This document shows, piece by piece, positions 1 through 10,810 of a stretch of 64,000 nucleotides of DNA. Made by a program: the position numbers and the translations under genes. Source of the stretch: Ostrinia nubilalis (lineage: Eukaryota; Arthropoda; Insecta; Lepidoptera; Crambidae); the NCBI RefSeq assembly GCF_963855985.1, contig NC_087109.1, positions 4,360,001 to 4,424,000 on the forward strand, given 5' to 3'. Under the pieces are notes generated by a model that saw nothing but the letters and a program-made list of their open reading frames with translations, searched no databases and was not told the DNA's origin. The stretch's first letter is position 1. Each line of letters opens with the position of its first letter.

Positions 1-224
1 TGTTTTCCTTAAAAATCACTCACATTTTTACTTGTTTTCCTTAAAAATCACTCCTATTTTTACTTGTTTTCCTTAAAAATCACTCGCATTTTTACTTGTT
101 TTCCTTAAAAATCACTCCTATTTTTATTTGTTTTCCTTAAAATCACACACTCTTTTTATCTGTTTTCCATAAAAATAACTCACATTTATACTTGCTTTCT
201 TTAAAAATCACTCACATTTTCCTT
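1..224. repeat. 32-bp tandem repeat array, about 7 copies
   Basis: Units beginning TGTTTTCCTTAAAAATCACT recur at 1, 33, 65, 97, 129, 161 and 193, exactly 32 bp apart. Divergence rises to the right: the first four are nearly identical, while those at 161 and 193 carry several changes. The array is open at the left edge and so continues outside the window. There is no coding potential; it is minisatellite-like. Confidence 0.93.
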
Positions 225-387
225 GTGCTCCATCAAAAATGTCCTGTGAGAGTGAGAGTGGGGCGGGGCGGGGTAACAACCTCTTTATGCGCGTCGTCGG
301 CGCACGCGCACGTACCGACAGCATACAAATCAGTTGACGTTTAATCTTTACTTGATTAACTGGTTGGGTACTCAAGTCTCGTCTTGT

Positions 388-500
388 GATCAATTCTCAG
401 ACAGGTAGTGACTGAGTTTCTTGCGCTTCTTCTCAGCACTGGCCCATTTGTCCCGAAGCAGTGGTGGGGTTAATATTGGGACGTGCCTACTTCAATAACT
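388..500 (+). repeat. Fragment resembling a LINE 3' end
   Basis: The stretch with 'gtagtgactgagtttcttgcg' wording and 'cttcttctcagca' resembles, in reverse complement, the segment at 10720-10805. Such text is common near the 3' ends of insect LINEs. There is no ORF. The assignment rests on recurrence within the window and general familiarity. Confidence 0.35.
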
Positions 501-663
501 CAAAGGTGACTGACTGACTGACATAGTGATCTATCAACGCACAGCATTTGGCAAGCAGGCAGATGTTATGACGTAGGCATCCGCTAAAAAATAATTTTAC
601 GATTCTCCACCCCTAAGGGGGTAAAACGGGAACCAGGCGTACGAAGTCATGGGCGGCCGCTAG
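497..663 (+). mobile_element. Helitron-like fragment, family B
   Basis: The segment runs from a TGACTGACTGAC block through CACCCCTAAGGGGGT and ends GGGCGGCCGCTAG|T. Inverted copies occur at 4632-4815 and 54889-55098, sharing the GCGGCCGC block, the CCTTAGGGGTGGAG block and, in the third copy, the GTCAGTCAGTCA end. A CTAG terminus preceded by a GC-rich self-complementary block fits Helitron 3' ends, but no RepHel protein is present, so the class is tentative. Confidence 0.5.
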
Positions 664-678
664 TGCAAAATAAAAATA

Positions 679-2226
679 CACTCTGAGGCACAATTAACCG
701 CCCACTTACATTTTCCGATGTAACTGCCACAATTAATTATGGATTGTTTTTTTTCTTGGCTATTTTGTAGATAACAAAAGAAAAAAAACTTTCAATCAGA
801 TATTGCTTTAATTTTTAATACGTAATGAAAAAAAGTTTGAATATACCAAATAATGAAGAAAAATAACGGTGATGATAAACAATCTAAAACTTTTAGTTGG
901 TATTAAAAACAAAAAGTTAATAATGAGTACTGCCTCCTCTGGCTCTTATGACTTCTTCCAGTCGATTTGGAACACCATCCATTATGTCTTGAATATCTGA
1001 CTGCGGTATATTCTCCCACTCTTCGACCACAGCAATCTTCAGCTCATTAATCGAAGTAGGAGCCGGAACCCGACTTTGTACCTCGCTTTTTAAGATTGTC
1101 CCAAACGTGTTCAATGGGGTTCAGGTCCGGGCTTCGTGCCGGCCATGGTAATCGGGCTATACCCACGGTATCAAGATACTCCGTAACGACTCTAGCAACG
1201 TGCGCACGTGCATTAAAAGAAAATCGTCTCCAATAAATGGGGCAAAAGGGATGACATGGGGTTCTAAGACCTCTTCCACGTACCTCTGAGCGTTTACGCT
1301 GCCTCTTTCAAACACAACCAACTCTGTACGAGCCTCATAAGTAATACCACCCCATACCATGACTGAGCCACCTTGATAGCCCACTGTTTCCACAACAGCA
1401 CACTGTGCAAACCTCTCACCGGGGCGTCGGTACACACGCTGGCGTCCATCGGGACCTCTTAGAGCTACTCTGGACTCATCAGAGAAGAGGACGTTCTTCC
1501 ATTGGTCCATGGTCCAGTTACGGTATTGTTGAGCAAATCGAAGTCTTACCCTCCGGTGCTCTGTGGTCAATGCTGGGACTCGAGCTGGCCGGAATCCAGT
1601 CAAATTACGTTCTGCAAGCCTTCTTCTTATGGTCCTAACGCTAACACTTACATTTCGTACTTCATATAGGCGGTTACGGGCTTCGGGAGCTGTAGTGAAG
1701 CGATTTCTTAAAACGTTGGACACGATGAAGCGGTCATCTCGTTCAGAGGTGCACCTCCTACGACCTTGTCCTAGTCTTCTGGTGTAAGATACAGTTTCTC
1801 TGTATCGTCGGACGGCATCACGTATCGTAGTTCGAGGATATGACAGCATACGGCCTATACGACGCTGGCTGTATCCAGCATCTGAAAGCGCCACTGCTCT
1901 AGCTGCACCGGCTGCATCCAATGGCATTTTACTGAGTAAAAGGCAACTGACACACTCTCACGCATCTCAAGAACTAAGAAATGTGTCTAAAAACTTTACA
2001 CGCAATACTTAATGTCCGCGCAAAACAATCGGCAAGTCAATTTTTGACTAAAATCAATAAAACAGACTCACACATAAGGGTATCTTTAAAAACGTGGTAG
2101 AAACTGTCTTAATTCATCAGAAACTATCCACTTAATAAATTGTCATTCAACTTCATGAGCGTTTAGTTATTGTAAACAAAGTTAGGCCGCTTTAGTTGGG
2201 TGGGCGGTTAATTGTGCCTCAGAGTG
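679..2226 (-). mobile_element. Tc1-like DNA transposon, structurally complete
   Basis: A 1548-bp element with perfect 27-bp terminal inverted repeats (679-705 and 2200-2226, outer bases CACTCTGAGGCACAATTAAC), flanked on both sides by TA, the Tc1/mariner target duplication. It contains one transposase gene on the minus strand. Perfect repeats suggest a fairly recent insertion, yet the transposase is broken, so this copy cannot supply its own enzyme. It lies immediately right of a Helitron-like fragment. Confidence 0.95.
917..1927 (-). pseudogene. Tc1-family transposase, frameshifted, second catalytic Asp deleted
   Basis: DD34E-type transposase that cuts and pastes the surrounding element. The first 240 or so codons are intact: a paired-like helix-turn-helix N-terminus (SQRRIGRMLSYPRTTIRDAV), then the first catalytic Asp in FSDESR (D150) and the SVMVWGGI block. 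After LLMH the frame breaks: the DNA moves straight to a frame reading RAHVARVV...SPDLNPIEHVW, which holds the catalytic Glu (codon near 1110-1112). The short block that carries the second Asp in this family is missing, consistent with a deletion of about 10 bp. A C-terminal remnant continues to 917. The start is the ATG at 1927. Confidence 0.9.
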
Positions 2227-3512
2227 TAGTTTTATGAGTTTTTGGGATAAAAGTAGCATTCTTGAGAAAACAGTTAAATAAATTACTTTAGTGAAAGGTT
2301 TTCAGTTCTCTAAATTAACGCTTAAAAAGAGCACAATGAGAAAAAAATCTCTTCTAATAAATTGGAGACACATTAAACATTTCTCCCCGCAAACTACAGA
2401 CTTTTAATTAGCTTATTAACTTAGTGGCCATTTTGTCTCAGTGTTTTACATGTTTTTTCCTGTTATTTCAGGAATTCTCTATATTTTAGGCATAACTTGC
2501 TAAAAATAATTAAAAAACGTTTTTTTTTTGTTGACCGTACCACATAATTCGCTGTTTATGTGGACGTCACGACCAACGTTCTGAACACCTATCCTATTGC
2601 CCATCTTAGCCCAAAACAACTAAAAACTAATTGAAAAAAGCAACGCCTATCACGGCAGGAACATTCGCTTTAGCTGAGGCAAGCCACAGCAAACATCGCC
2701 CTATCTATACAGGGTGTAGCGTTAAGTATGGATTAAATCAAATCAAAAATATTTTATTCAATTTTGACTAGTGTTTTGGCATTTATAAACTTCGAAGATG
2801 TTAAAAAAGGATTGATATTAGTGCTCAAAATGCAACTTTCCTTCAGAAACAATGCCCAAATCTCAAAAAAAGAATGAAGTCACACGTCAGTCATACATCA
2901 GTGAGAGTATGCTCGTTGTCCGCTGAAAATCAGTTTCGAGACAAGCCATGGCGCGGTCTTGATGTATGCTGAGCGGGTGCCTTTTTGTCAGAGGGGCACA
3001 AGCAGCTATCTGTCCATTTGTGTATCTCTTTCATTATGTACCTATGTCTTTTCTGCTTGTATGTCTTTTTTTCAAATAAAAAACTATTCTATTCTGTTAC
3101 GTCATAATATGTCAATGCCACCCCTCCCTCCTGCTTCCATACCTCAAGCAACGATTAAGTTAAGCGTTAGACCTAATAATTGGCTGGTCTGTCATCAGTA
3201 TGGCGATTTGCATGGAAAGTATTTATTTTCGTAAGATTATTGGTCTTCCTTCTCTTGGAGAATGGTTCATATTACATAATGCGGACTATGTTCATTTTGA
3301 TTTGATCGCAGACCGCAGAACGCATCAAGTGTGAGAAAATGGTACCCGCATACATAAATTCTTGTATGATATATTTTCTAATGGTTGAAAAATGCGTCTC
3401 CTGCATTAATTTCATACACACATCATGCAAATTAGACGATCAATCATCCGTCAATTATCCAAGACTGATGGGAATGTGTGATCTCAACCACTGATATGAG
3501 AGCAACTGTTAT
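2227..3512. other. Intergenic, diverged repeats only
   Basis: No gene seen. AT-rich DNA with a LINE-tail-like stretch (2735-2770, 'aatcaaaaatattttattc') and, at 3105-3160, text shared with 53765-53822 (cataatatgtcaatg followed by cacccctccc). The sequence ACAGGGTG at 2713-2720 resembles the ends of the MITEs at 3514 and 35985, but no partner end was found here. Confidence 0.5.
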
Positions 3513-3513
3513 A

Positions 3514-3801
3514 CAGGGTGTCCCATAAAGACTGTTCCAATCATAAGGACATAGATTAATGGATGACCATTTAAACAAAAAAAAAATCTTAGAAAAAGTA
3601 TTACCGTTTCAGAGATATGATTATTTATCCACAATTTTAAAAATCTCCCGTTTTGGGGCTATATCTTGTAGTATACCTATAAACAGATATTTAAAATGGG
3701 AAAAAAGAGTAATATCGCTGAAACGATTATTATTTATTTGTCTAAATAGTCATCCATTACTCTATCTTCTTAAGTTTGCCACGGTCTTTATGGACAACCT
3801 G
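3514..3801. mobile_element. MITE with TA target duplication
   Basis: A 288-bp non-coding element. Its ends are imperfect inverted repeats (left CAGGGTGTCCCATAAAGACT; right, read inward, CAGGTTGTCCATAAAGACCG), and TA lies on both sides. This fits a Tc1/mariner-type non-autonomous element. The ORF on the plus strand inside is not convincing as a gene. Confidence 0.8.
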
Positions 3802-4631
3802 TATAAGAAGGCAGGAGATTGGGTATAAGTAGATATATCGACTACTTCCTACAAACATATCCTACACGCACAATTAACTCACATCTTATTCATCAGCACG
3901 CGTACCATCTTTCTGAATATAAAATTACACGCACTTCCTTCTCAATCGGTGTCTATTTAAAAACTGCGTAAGAATCTCATAGCAAATAGTTTTTTCTATT
4001 TCCAGCAAAAATGGCGCCTATTATTTAAAAAACGCGCGAAATGCTGCAAGTATTGACACTTTGACACCTGTCTTTCCAACTCTACAGCTTTGGGAAACGG
4101 ATATTGGCCAGCATTTTTTACTTTATCTGTAGAAAAAAATGGCGGAATTTCTAAGCTGATCCTTCCGCCATTTTTATGATTTTTAGAAAGATGGAAAAAA
4201 TACACAGGCTGATGTAGGTACTGCTGATGTTAAGGTATTTTAAATGTCTGTGTTAAAAACTTTGCGGAATTTCTAAATAAAAAAAGGATGGAAAAATGCA
4301 CCAGGCTAAATGTGCTGATGTTATCGTAATATTGGAAAAAAGGTTCTCGCTAACCCTACCGCAGGAAAACGCCTCTTCGTGGAATCTCGTAAAAAGCCCG
4401 GGTTAACTGGACGACCTAACCTTTAATTAAGGCGTCGTTAAACGTCCTTTAAGGTCTCGGTAATAGGTTCACTGACGTTAAAATGATCACTTGCAACAAT
4501 GGCGGAGGGCTAGGGTAGAAAACGTTACGCAGGGTATTATTTACAGGGTTGAAATACCAAAGATATTGGCTACTATTAGAGATACTAAAAATCACATAGA
4601 TTGCAAGTTTAGCAAGGCTTTTATATTTTAT
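3802..4631. other. Intergenic, no recognisable feature
   Basis: AT-rich sequence with short ORFs that have no recognisable domains or coding bias. No tRNA, splice-flanked exon or clear repeat ends identified. Confidence 0.5.
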
Positions 4632-4815
4632 CTAGCGGCCGCCCGCGACGTCTTCATACCTATGCGTGGATCCCGTTTTATCCCCTTAGGGGTGGAGTTT
4701 CGTAAAATCCGTTCTGATAATGGGCACCTACGTTTTTAAAGGAACCCCCATGCAAAAGAATTCTAGCACTTGAAGTTTCTGAGATTTCGTGATGAGTGAG
4801 TGAGTCAGTCGTTAT
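4632..4815 (-). mobile_element. Helitron-like fragment, family B (inverted)
   Basis: CTAGCGGCCGCCCGCGAC at the left edge is the reverse complement of the end of the element at 497-663. The internal CCTTAGGGGTGGAGTTTCGT block matches the copy at 54889. The far (5') end, with a GAGTGAGTCAGTC remnant, is eroded. Confidence 0.5.
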
Positions 4816-5210
4816 AAGTACACTGATATCTTGGCTAGATAGCCAATAGATAATAGAGATCTATTATCCTTGAAGAGGAGGCATCCTTAAGAACACTAGA
4901 CTACCGACTTAAAAAAAGTCTTACATAAAAATATTTTCATCCTTACCTAAACAAGCATTTTAAACTTTATTGTTACAATAAACGTTTTTGATACAATATG
5001 GTACATTCCTTCCCAAAGTCGCGCCTCGTTAATCTCCTGACCTGCGAACGGAATGCAATTGGTCTAAAAATACTTTATTCTTGGGAAATACTTTCCCAGG
5101 AAGCCAATTTTCTATCCCAATTATCTTGCCTTTGATTATTTAAATTGACTTGCACTCTGACCCTTAATGATTTGGATGCTCTTTTGTTTTTAGACACCAA
5201 ATAGAGAGGA

Positions 5211-5490
5211 ATTCCTCGAAGCGCACCTAATAAGCGCACCTAAACTATTCCTCGAAGCGCACCTATGGTCAATAAATGCCCTGGTACTTTTTATTCATCT
5301 TACAAGTTTAAGTAAAATTAAGTAGGTGCGCTTTGAGGAATAGTTTAGGTGGATGTTATGTTGCCATGGTATTTTTTATTCATCTTAGTAGACACTAGAC
5401 ATAAAGTTCAAAATCTTTATATTATTAAAACTAGGTGCACTTCGAGGAATTTAGGTGCGCCTCACAATGGGTGCGCTTCAAGGTATACCT
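5211..5490. repeat. Cluster of inverted TTCCTCGAAGCGCACCTA motifs
   Basis: The motif TTCCTCGAAGCGCACCTA or close variants occurs in forward orientation near 5211 and 5248, and in reverse orientation (TAGGTGCGCTTTGAGGAA) near 5323, 5432, 5451 and 5470. Two copies of 'ggtactttttattcatctta' also sit between them. The layout suggests a fold-back element or a short repeat that amplified locally. No ORF. Confidence 0.65.
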
Positions 5491-5568
5491 CAAAATAGGA
5501 GATAAAACAGAATCTCAAAATCTACTTGTGACCACGTTGTGAAACATCAAGCTGTGAGTCCTACATTA

Positions 5569-5706
5569 ACACCCGTATTCACAAACGGTGCCTGTTTAAG
5601 TGAATCAGCAAATCGAACGCACAGCGTTGAATAGAGCTCTGTGATTGGTTCGTGTGTGACAGTGTGCATCCATGCGCACTGTGAGACCTCATACGGGCGT
5701 AAGTAA
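5569..5706. mobile_element. MITE, CCCGTATTCACAAAC family, copy 1
   Basis: Shares a core of well over 100 bp with 6870-7017 and 12244-12378, including CCCGTATTCACAAACG, AATCGAACGCACAGCGTTGA and GTGATTGGTTCGTGTGT. The right end is shortened compared with copy 2. Confidence 0.75.
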
Positions 5707-6869
5707 CTCATATAAAAAAATTTCGCATTGAGACCCGTGTTTCTCTATTTCAGAACCTCTTGTGACACACCTAGGAATCGAACCTTAGAAATTATGTTCA
5801 CATTTTATTAGACCAGACCGAGGCCGCGATAAGATAGCGACAGCCGGTCTAACTAACGTCTCACTTGTTTACTGCTCCGAGTTTTATTGCCCTAGTAAAT
5901 TCGTCGGTCCACCCATTGTCAGGCTTCTAGCAAACTGCCTGATTAAGGGCTAGAGCACATTCAATATTATTTGTCTTTGAACCTACCAAAATAAAAATAA
6001 AAATTGCCGTTTTGTGTGAAGACAAAGAAAACTTATTTTTAGTACAAATATTTTTATTTTTAGGTTTTTTTTCAGGGTTTTTTTTACGTTATCTTGCTGA
6101 TATGTAATGTACAGACGACGGTGTAACCACTGTGAAATCTTATGCGATTTTAACATGTGTTATTTTGTAACAAAATGTACCTTTAATGGCACACACTGTA
6201 TCCCGACTACGCGGCTGTGGTAACAAAAAAAAAGCATAAAACTCATAAAAACTCACAAAACTCATTTTATTTTTGCAAGTAAGCTTTAAAAAAGCACTTT
6301 TACTCAAGCATTTATAAAAAGGTACCAGAGGTTACTAATTTACTACGCAACATAACTAAGTTACAACAATATCGATATAAAGAATGTGTACTAGGGCTCT
6401 TAAGTGAAATTGGAATTCCTATCTTATCCCAAAGTCTGCAATAAAAGACATGCTACTTTGTCTCTAGTTTATAGGTCTGGCGCAAGACTTGTTCTTTAGT
6501 TATGTTTCAACAAGTGTCCGAAACTGGCTACCAATAGCTGAATCTATGACATTATTATGACAATACTTCTTGTGTAAGATCGTAATTTGGTTTGTGAGTC
6601 TTTTATTAGAATAGTTAGAGATTAGTTACTAATTGAATTGCTAAAAACCAATAAAGATGTACGAGGTGTATCTATCCTCCATTCGAATCCTCCATTTACG
6701 TTTTTTTTCGTCGATGGCGTATGTAGTTGTATGAGCGACTTCACACATGACAGTATTCTGTATACAGTAATACATACATCGACGAAAAAAAAATGTACAC
6801 GATAAAACGGAACAGTAAAACGGAGACATGTGTGAACCGGCCGTTACTCTTCTGCTCCTGAGTACAACA
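5707..6869. other. Intergenic, no recognisable feature
   Basis: AT-rich sequence without convincing ORFs, structural RNAs or repeat boundaries. The short minus-strand ORF across 6641-6961 runs into MITE copy 2 and is judged fortuitous. Confidence 0.5.
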
Positions 6870-7017
6870 ACTCCCGTATTCACAAACGATGCTTGCTTAA
6901 GTGAAGCAGAAAATCGAACGCACAGCGTTGAATAAAGCTCTGTGATTGGTTCGTGTGTCACCCTGTGCGTCCACGTTTACTGTGAGACTTCATAGTCATG
7001 TTTATGAATACGAGCGT
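6870..7017. mobile_element. MITE, CCCGTATTCACAAAC family, copy 2
   Basis: The best-preserved copy. The left end CTCCCGTATTCACAAACG and the right end GTTTATGAATACGAGCGT are imperfect inverted repeats of one another. The interior matches copies 1 and 3. It sits less than 100 bp upstream of the first recognised exon of the CABIT-like gene. Confidence 0.8.
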
Positions 7018-7107
7018 TAATTAGAAATGTAGAGTTGAGAATGAGTTTTTAGGTAGGTTAGGTTCTCATAATTTTAGATGATTATTAATTTTATGTATCT
7101 TTTTCAG

Positions 7108-7245
7108 GGTGGTTTTCGTCATGTGGATGCCGAGGGGGTGCGTTGGCGGCGCCACGCGGGTCGGTAGCTGCGTTGCTGCGAGCGCGAGCGTTCGCGCTCG
7201 TGTCGCCGCGAGCAATCTCTGCGTACCGAGCGAGACCTGCGTCGG
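7108..7245 (+). CDS. CABIT-like gene, internal exon (first one seen)
   Basis: A GC-rich island with an acceptor (TATCTTTTTCAG|GG) and a strong donor (GG|GTGAGT). Of the three frames, phase matching to the next exon (1 nt left over here, 2 nt at its start) selects the frame that begins TGG TTT TCG TCA and ends GCG TCG G. That frame is open throughout, about 46 codons rich in Ala and Arg. The start codon must lie in an exon further left, not found in this window. The block CGAGCGCGAGCGTTCGCGCTCG is nearly palindromic, which makes the peptide less trustworthy than that of later exons. Acceptor and donor are seen directly; the frame is inferred. Confidence 0.6.
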
Positions 7246-7335
7246 GTGAGTCCCAGTTTAGCTAATATAGACGCATTTGTCAATGCAAATAAAGATAATT
7301 TTACAGTGACACAGCTAGCTACCCCTACCAAAAGT

Positions 7336-7425
7336 TGCAAGAAGACCTGGCGGTACGGGCAGCGCCGGACCAATGGAAATCCTTAGGGGAGGCCTTTGTC
7401 CAGCAGTGGACTTCTTTTGGTAGAA
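7336..7425 (+). mobile_element. RTE-type LINE 3' tail
   Basis: Encodes a decayed version of the C-terminus ...AAPDQWKSLGEAFVQQWTSFG seen in other copies at 13413, 49492 and 63559. That sequence is typical of the end of RTE-clade reverse-transcriptase ORFs. This copy is 5'-truncated and lies in the short intron between exons 7108-7245 and 7694-7830. Confidence 0.75.
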
Positions 7426-7693
7426 ATTAACGAATCGAGAAGAAACCCTCGATACCGCGGAATGAAACGCGACATTGAAAAATCTTACCCACCATCAATC
7501 AGTACCGTACACTTAAGATAGTGCCATCTCTTGACCAATATTAGAACTAAGGCTCACAATCTCAACCTTTGTCCTACACGTGGGCGCGGGCGCGTGGTAC
7601 GAGTAAATTGAGATAGCGCCATCTCTTAGCCAATATTAGAACTAACTTTTACAAACTAACAGTATCATTTATTCTTCATACTCTATCCTCCAG

Positions 7694-7830
7694 AGAGCGG
7701 GCGAGTGGGCGCGCAGTACGAGCGGGCAGCAGCGCGGCCGGGGACGCCGCTCCGGCTGGCTGGCGTCTTCGCAGACGGCAGCAAGGCGAAAGCGCCCAAG
7801 TACGCCCAGCTCATCGACCCACAGGGGAAT
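7694..7830 (+). CDS. CABIT-like gene, exon 2 of those seen
   Basis: Acceptor CTATCCTCCAG|AG and donor GGGAAT|GTGAGT. It reads ...QYERAAARPGTPLRL...KYAQLIDPQGN with no stop, starting with 2 nt of a split codon and ending in phase 0. The text joins smoothly to ELFVPINTKGELYEV in the exon at 22489, across a 14.7-kb intron. That combination (a 'YA-x-lid-xx-Gn' segment followed by 'lFvPintkGelYeV') is what makes the protein look like a CABIT domain, a beta-rich fold of GAREM and THEMIS adaptors. The exon is visible; the family is inferred from pattern. Confidence 0.8.
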
Positions 7831-8851
7831 GTGAGTGGATTTGTTTTAACGCTTTCAACTTACGCGTTAAACTTGATGATGCGAGAATATAGAGAACTTA
7901 CTTTTTGGAGCGACACAGTTTAGGGAGGGTTTAAATTAATTAATTTTAACTTGGTAATATTAAAGTTTTTGTCTCTTTTTTCACCGGTGATAATAAGCAG
8001 CCCCGTAGCCCTTCAAGTGCCTACGAATCGAGACATAATAGAATCAAATAGAATTATCGTGGTCAGATACCACTTAGAGTTTGATAGGCTAGACAGAAGT
8101 AAGTTTGTATGTAAGACATCGTTAAGGGGACTGACCTTGAGTAAAATCATTAGCATCATTCATACTTGGTATTGAATTAACATACAATAAAGACATTCAG
8201 GTACTTTTGTGATGGCCTACTATTGTACTAAGTTTTATTGCTCGCTTTATAAATACTTATCAAAATTCGACTTACAGCTATTTATTTTATGTGATTAGAA
8301 TTTGATAGCTAAGATGGGACTACTCACTCTTCCCGTAGGTGTCATAAGAGAGTGACTACGGAAGAAACAAGCGAACATCAGGCATTCAGGCCTCCCCAAC
8401 CCCAATCCAGCCAGCGCGTAGAATTAGAGGGTGGGAACTAAATGACTTGATGATTATTATTATTATTTATTTCACGTTTCAAGCACTCCCGCGTTGTGAC
8501 TTATTCAGAACAGCTCGTCTATTAGTATACTTGAAAGCCTTTGCATACGATACATAAAACTGGCAAACATCAGCTCAATGGTCAGGCCTAATGCCGAACA
8601 GGAGGTTGCTTTGATTTTATATGTAGTCGAGCAGCGTAATGAATCGTCTTCGGTGGGCCTAAGGAGAAAGCTCAAAGCGGGTAGAACTTCTAATAATTGT
8701 ATCAAATATATCTGCTAGGTAGGAGGAAGCAAGATAGAGCAAGTAAATAGAGTAAAAAAGTTTTGTTAAAGACTTCAATAAATCTCAATACTCACCTATA
8801 TTTTTGAATAAACTACTTTAGTCACAAAATGCAGACTGTGCAGTTTAAGAT

Positions 8852-8925
8852 TCGACTCTATAGCTCAATAGCAAGACCAATCGCCCAGCAAGCAAAAGGT
8901 TGTAGCTTCGATTCCACCAGAGGCA
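8852..8925 (+). repeat. tRNA-like sequence, probable SINE relic
   Basis: Contains an A-box-like TAGCTCAATAGC and a B-box-like AGCTTCGATTCC at tRNA spacing. However, the acceptor arms do not pair cleanly and the T-stem lacks the conserved G before TTCGA. A working tRNA is unlikely; a tRNA-derived SINE head or tRNA pseudogene is more likely. Confidence 0.4.
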
Positions 8926-9141
8926 GTTGTTTCAAATATTTAAAGATCGTTGACTATAACATCCCATACGTCATACAACAGTCCACATCTGATTACACAG
9001 TTTTATTGCAAGATGGCATCTATTAAAACTAATTATGATACATTGAGCTTAAGACTTAAAATTGTAAGACCTAATTAAATGTGGACAAAGAAATGAAGTA
9101 CTCGTATTGAGTATTGATGAGATACTTTCAGAAATTCTACA

Positions 9142-9349
9142 CTAGCTTTTGCCCGCGGCTTCACCCGCGTGAAATTTAGTTTGTCACAGATCGTCATAAG
9201 TTATAGCCTATATGTTATTCTGGGTTATAAGTAATAATACTGTAAAGTTTCATCAAAATCCGTTCAGTAGTTTTTGCGTGAAAGAGTAACAAACATCCAG
9301 ACATCTAACATCTACACAAACTTTCGCATTTGTAATTATTATAGTAGGA
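9142..9349 (-). mobile_element. Helitron-like non-autonomous element, family A (inverted)
   Basis: Reverse complement of the family also seen at 28790, 40733 and 61189. In its own orientation it starts TC, has AAATGCGAAAG near the 5' end, and finishes with a hairpin-forming block (CGCGGGTGAAGCCGCGGG) followed by CAAAAGCTAG|T. The TC start, the short 3' hairpin and the CTAG end are Helitron hallmarks. Closest to the copy at 61189, with which it shares the internal 'cataacttatgacgatctgtg'-like text. Confidence 0.65.
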
Positions 9350-9454
9350 TAATATTAGTAGGAAGACTTTCAAAAACCAAAAACAAATCCAGTCTTAAAA
9401 AAGGCATAGACAAATCGCTAACGCCAAAACCTAGGCCACCAAGCTTAGCTGCGC

Positions 9455-9585
9455 TTGCACAGGCAGTGCTTTATTACGGCGTAATATCGATTAATCAAGT
9501 CCATCACGAGCTGAAGACGATGCAAAACGAAAAACTATCGAAGCGGTACCTGTAGAACTCGATTGAAAGTCGATTTGAGTGAGAA
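9455..9585 (+). repeat. Dispersed repeat, partner of 10190-10320
   Basis: Both stretches read in order: GATTAATCAA.TCCATCACGAG, GCAAAACGAAAA and TAGAACTCGATTG-like text. They are diverged copies about 735 bp apart in direct orientation. No inverted ends were found and neither reads as protein. Confidence 0.55.
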
Positions 9586-10189
9586 AACATATGTTGAAAC
9601 TCGCACTTTTTCACGAGGTAGAGTTTGCGGTTATTTCGGTTTGACTGGCTGTTTTTACCTGACTTCAAAAAAGGACAGTTCTCATTCCGACTATTACGCG
9701 AATATTAAGATTAAAGATTGTTACGAATAATACACGATTGATAATTTCTTTTAGGTAAGCAATCAATAGCTAAAGATGTTATTTTCAAACCGTATTTCAT
9801 GGTTATTTACTCCTACTCCATGATTCTGAATTATTCTTCCCTTAGAATTTCATAAAGGCAAACAAATGTCACCATACATGTCATAAGGGTCTAGTTTTAT
9901 TCTTATTTTAATCATTCACCAACTATACAAAGATTTTCTAAATTTCATACCCCGTAGTATTTAAAATAACAATCAGATCTTTATCACTATTCTGATCTCT
10001 ATTCCTTCTAAAATATTAATTAAATTGAAAGCCTCTATCTAGCCAATTTCAGCCGATAAGTGCATCATAAAACGAAAGTACCCCATAAAAGAGCGCAATG
10101 AATCAAGGCGTTTAAAAAAGGGCAAAGTAATAACATTCCCATATTGAACGTGGTCATAGACGAGCATGTTAATTACAAAATAAAAATAG

Positions 10190-10320
10190 GAATCGTACAA
10201 GCCTTTATTATGGGAGTGATAACGATTAATCAACTCCATCACGAGTGGACGGACAATGCAAAACGAAAAGCGAAATCGGTACCGCTGGAACTCGATTGGT
10301 ACTCGAATGGAATTCGACTG
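10190..10320 (+). repeat. Dispersed repeat, partner of 9455-9585
   Basis: Contains GATTAATCAACTCCATCACG, GCAAAACGAAAAGCGAAA and GGAACTCGATTGGTACTCG. It aligns by eye to the left copy with substitutions and small gaps. Confidence 0.55.
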
Positions 10321-10624
10321 AAATTGTCAGTTGGTGTAAGGTAATGATCAACTTATACAGATATTGACTGTCATAGTATATTACGTAACTTTTATGAGAC
10401 ACTAAACGTATGTTTTATGAGACAATAAATAAAAAAAAATCATTTATGGCCATGAAAAAAACTCAATTTACTATGGGTACAGACATTCGCAGTGTTAATT
10501 TTATTCGCTTTTATTCGTTTTCAAGATTGCTGTGTGCCTATTCAGTGATCGATTTATAGAAGAAGGTAGGCCTGTAACCTATGTTGGCATAACAACCTGA
10601 TATGCTATCGACTAACCCATTCTT

Positions 10625-10810
10625 CAAAATCAAATCAAATTCAAAATTATCTTTATTTGTATAGACTAATTAAATTAGTACATACTTACAAATCGTCAAA
10701 TGCTCACATATCTCATTCTTTTTTTTACCCTACCAGCGCTTCAAGACAAACATTTTGCTGAGAAGAAGCGCCGCATCAAACTCAGTCACCACTGTCTGCC
10801 GGTTTAAAAT
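10625..10810 (-). mobile_element. LINE 3'-end-like fragment
   Basis: An 'aatcaaatcaaattcaaaattatctttatt' type stretch followed by CTACCAGCGCTTCAAGAC and CTGAGAAGAAGCGCCGC. In reverse complement this resembles a LINE 3' UTR ending in an A-rich tail. The 10755-10805 part is inverted relative to 390-470. Confidence 0.4.

Noticed and set aside
1..224. CRISPR-like array
   Set aside because: Units are contiguous 32-bp repeats with no unique spacers, and the genome is eukaryotic.
7119..7373. 84-codon minus-strand ORF over the GC-rich exon
   Set aside because: Shadow of the plus-strand exon, whose splice sites are clear.
8852..8925. Functional tRNA gene
   Set aside because: Acceptor and T-stems do not pair properly; A/B-box likeness fits a SINE relic.
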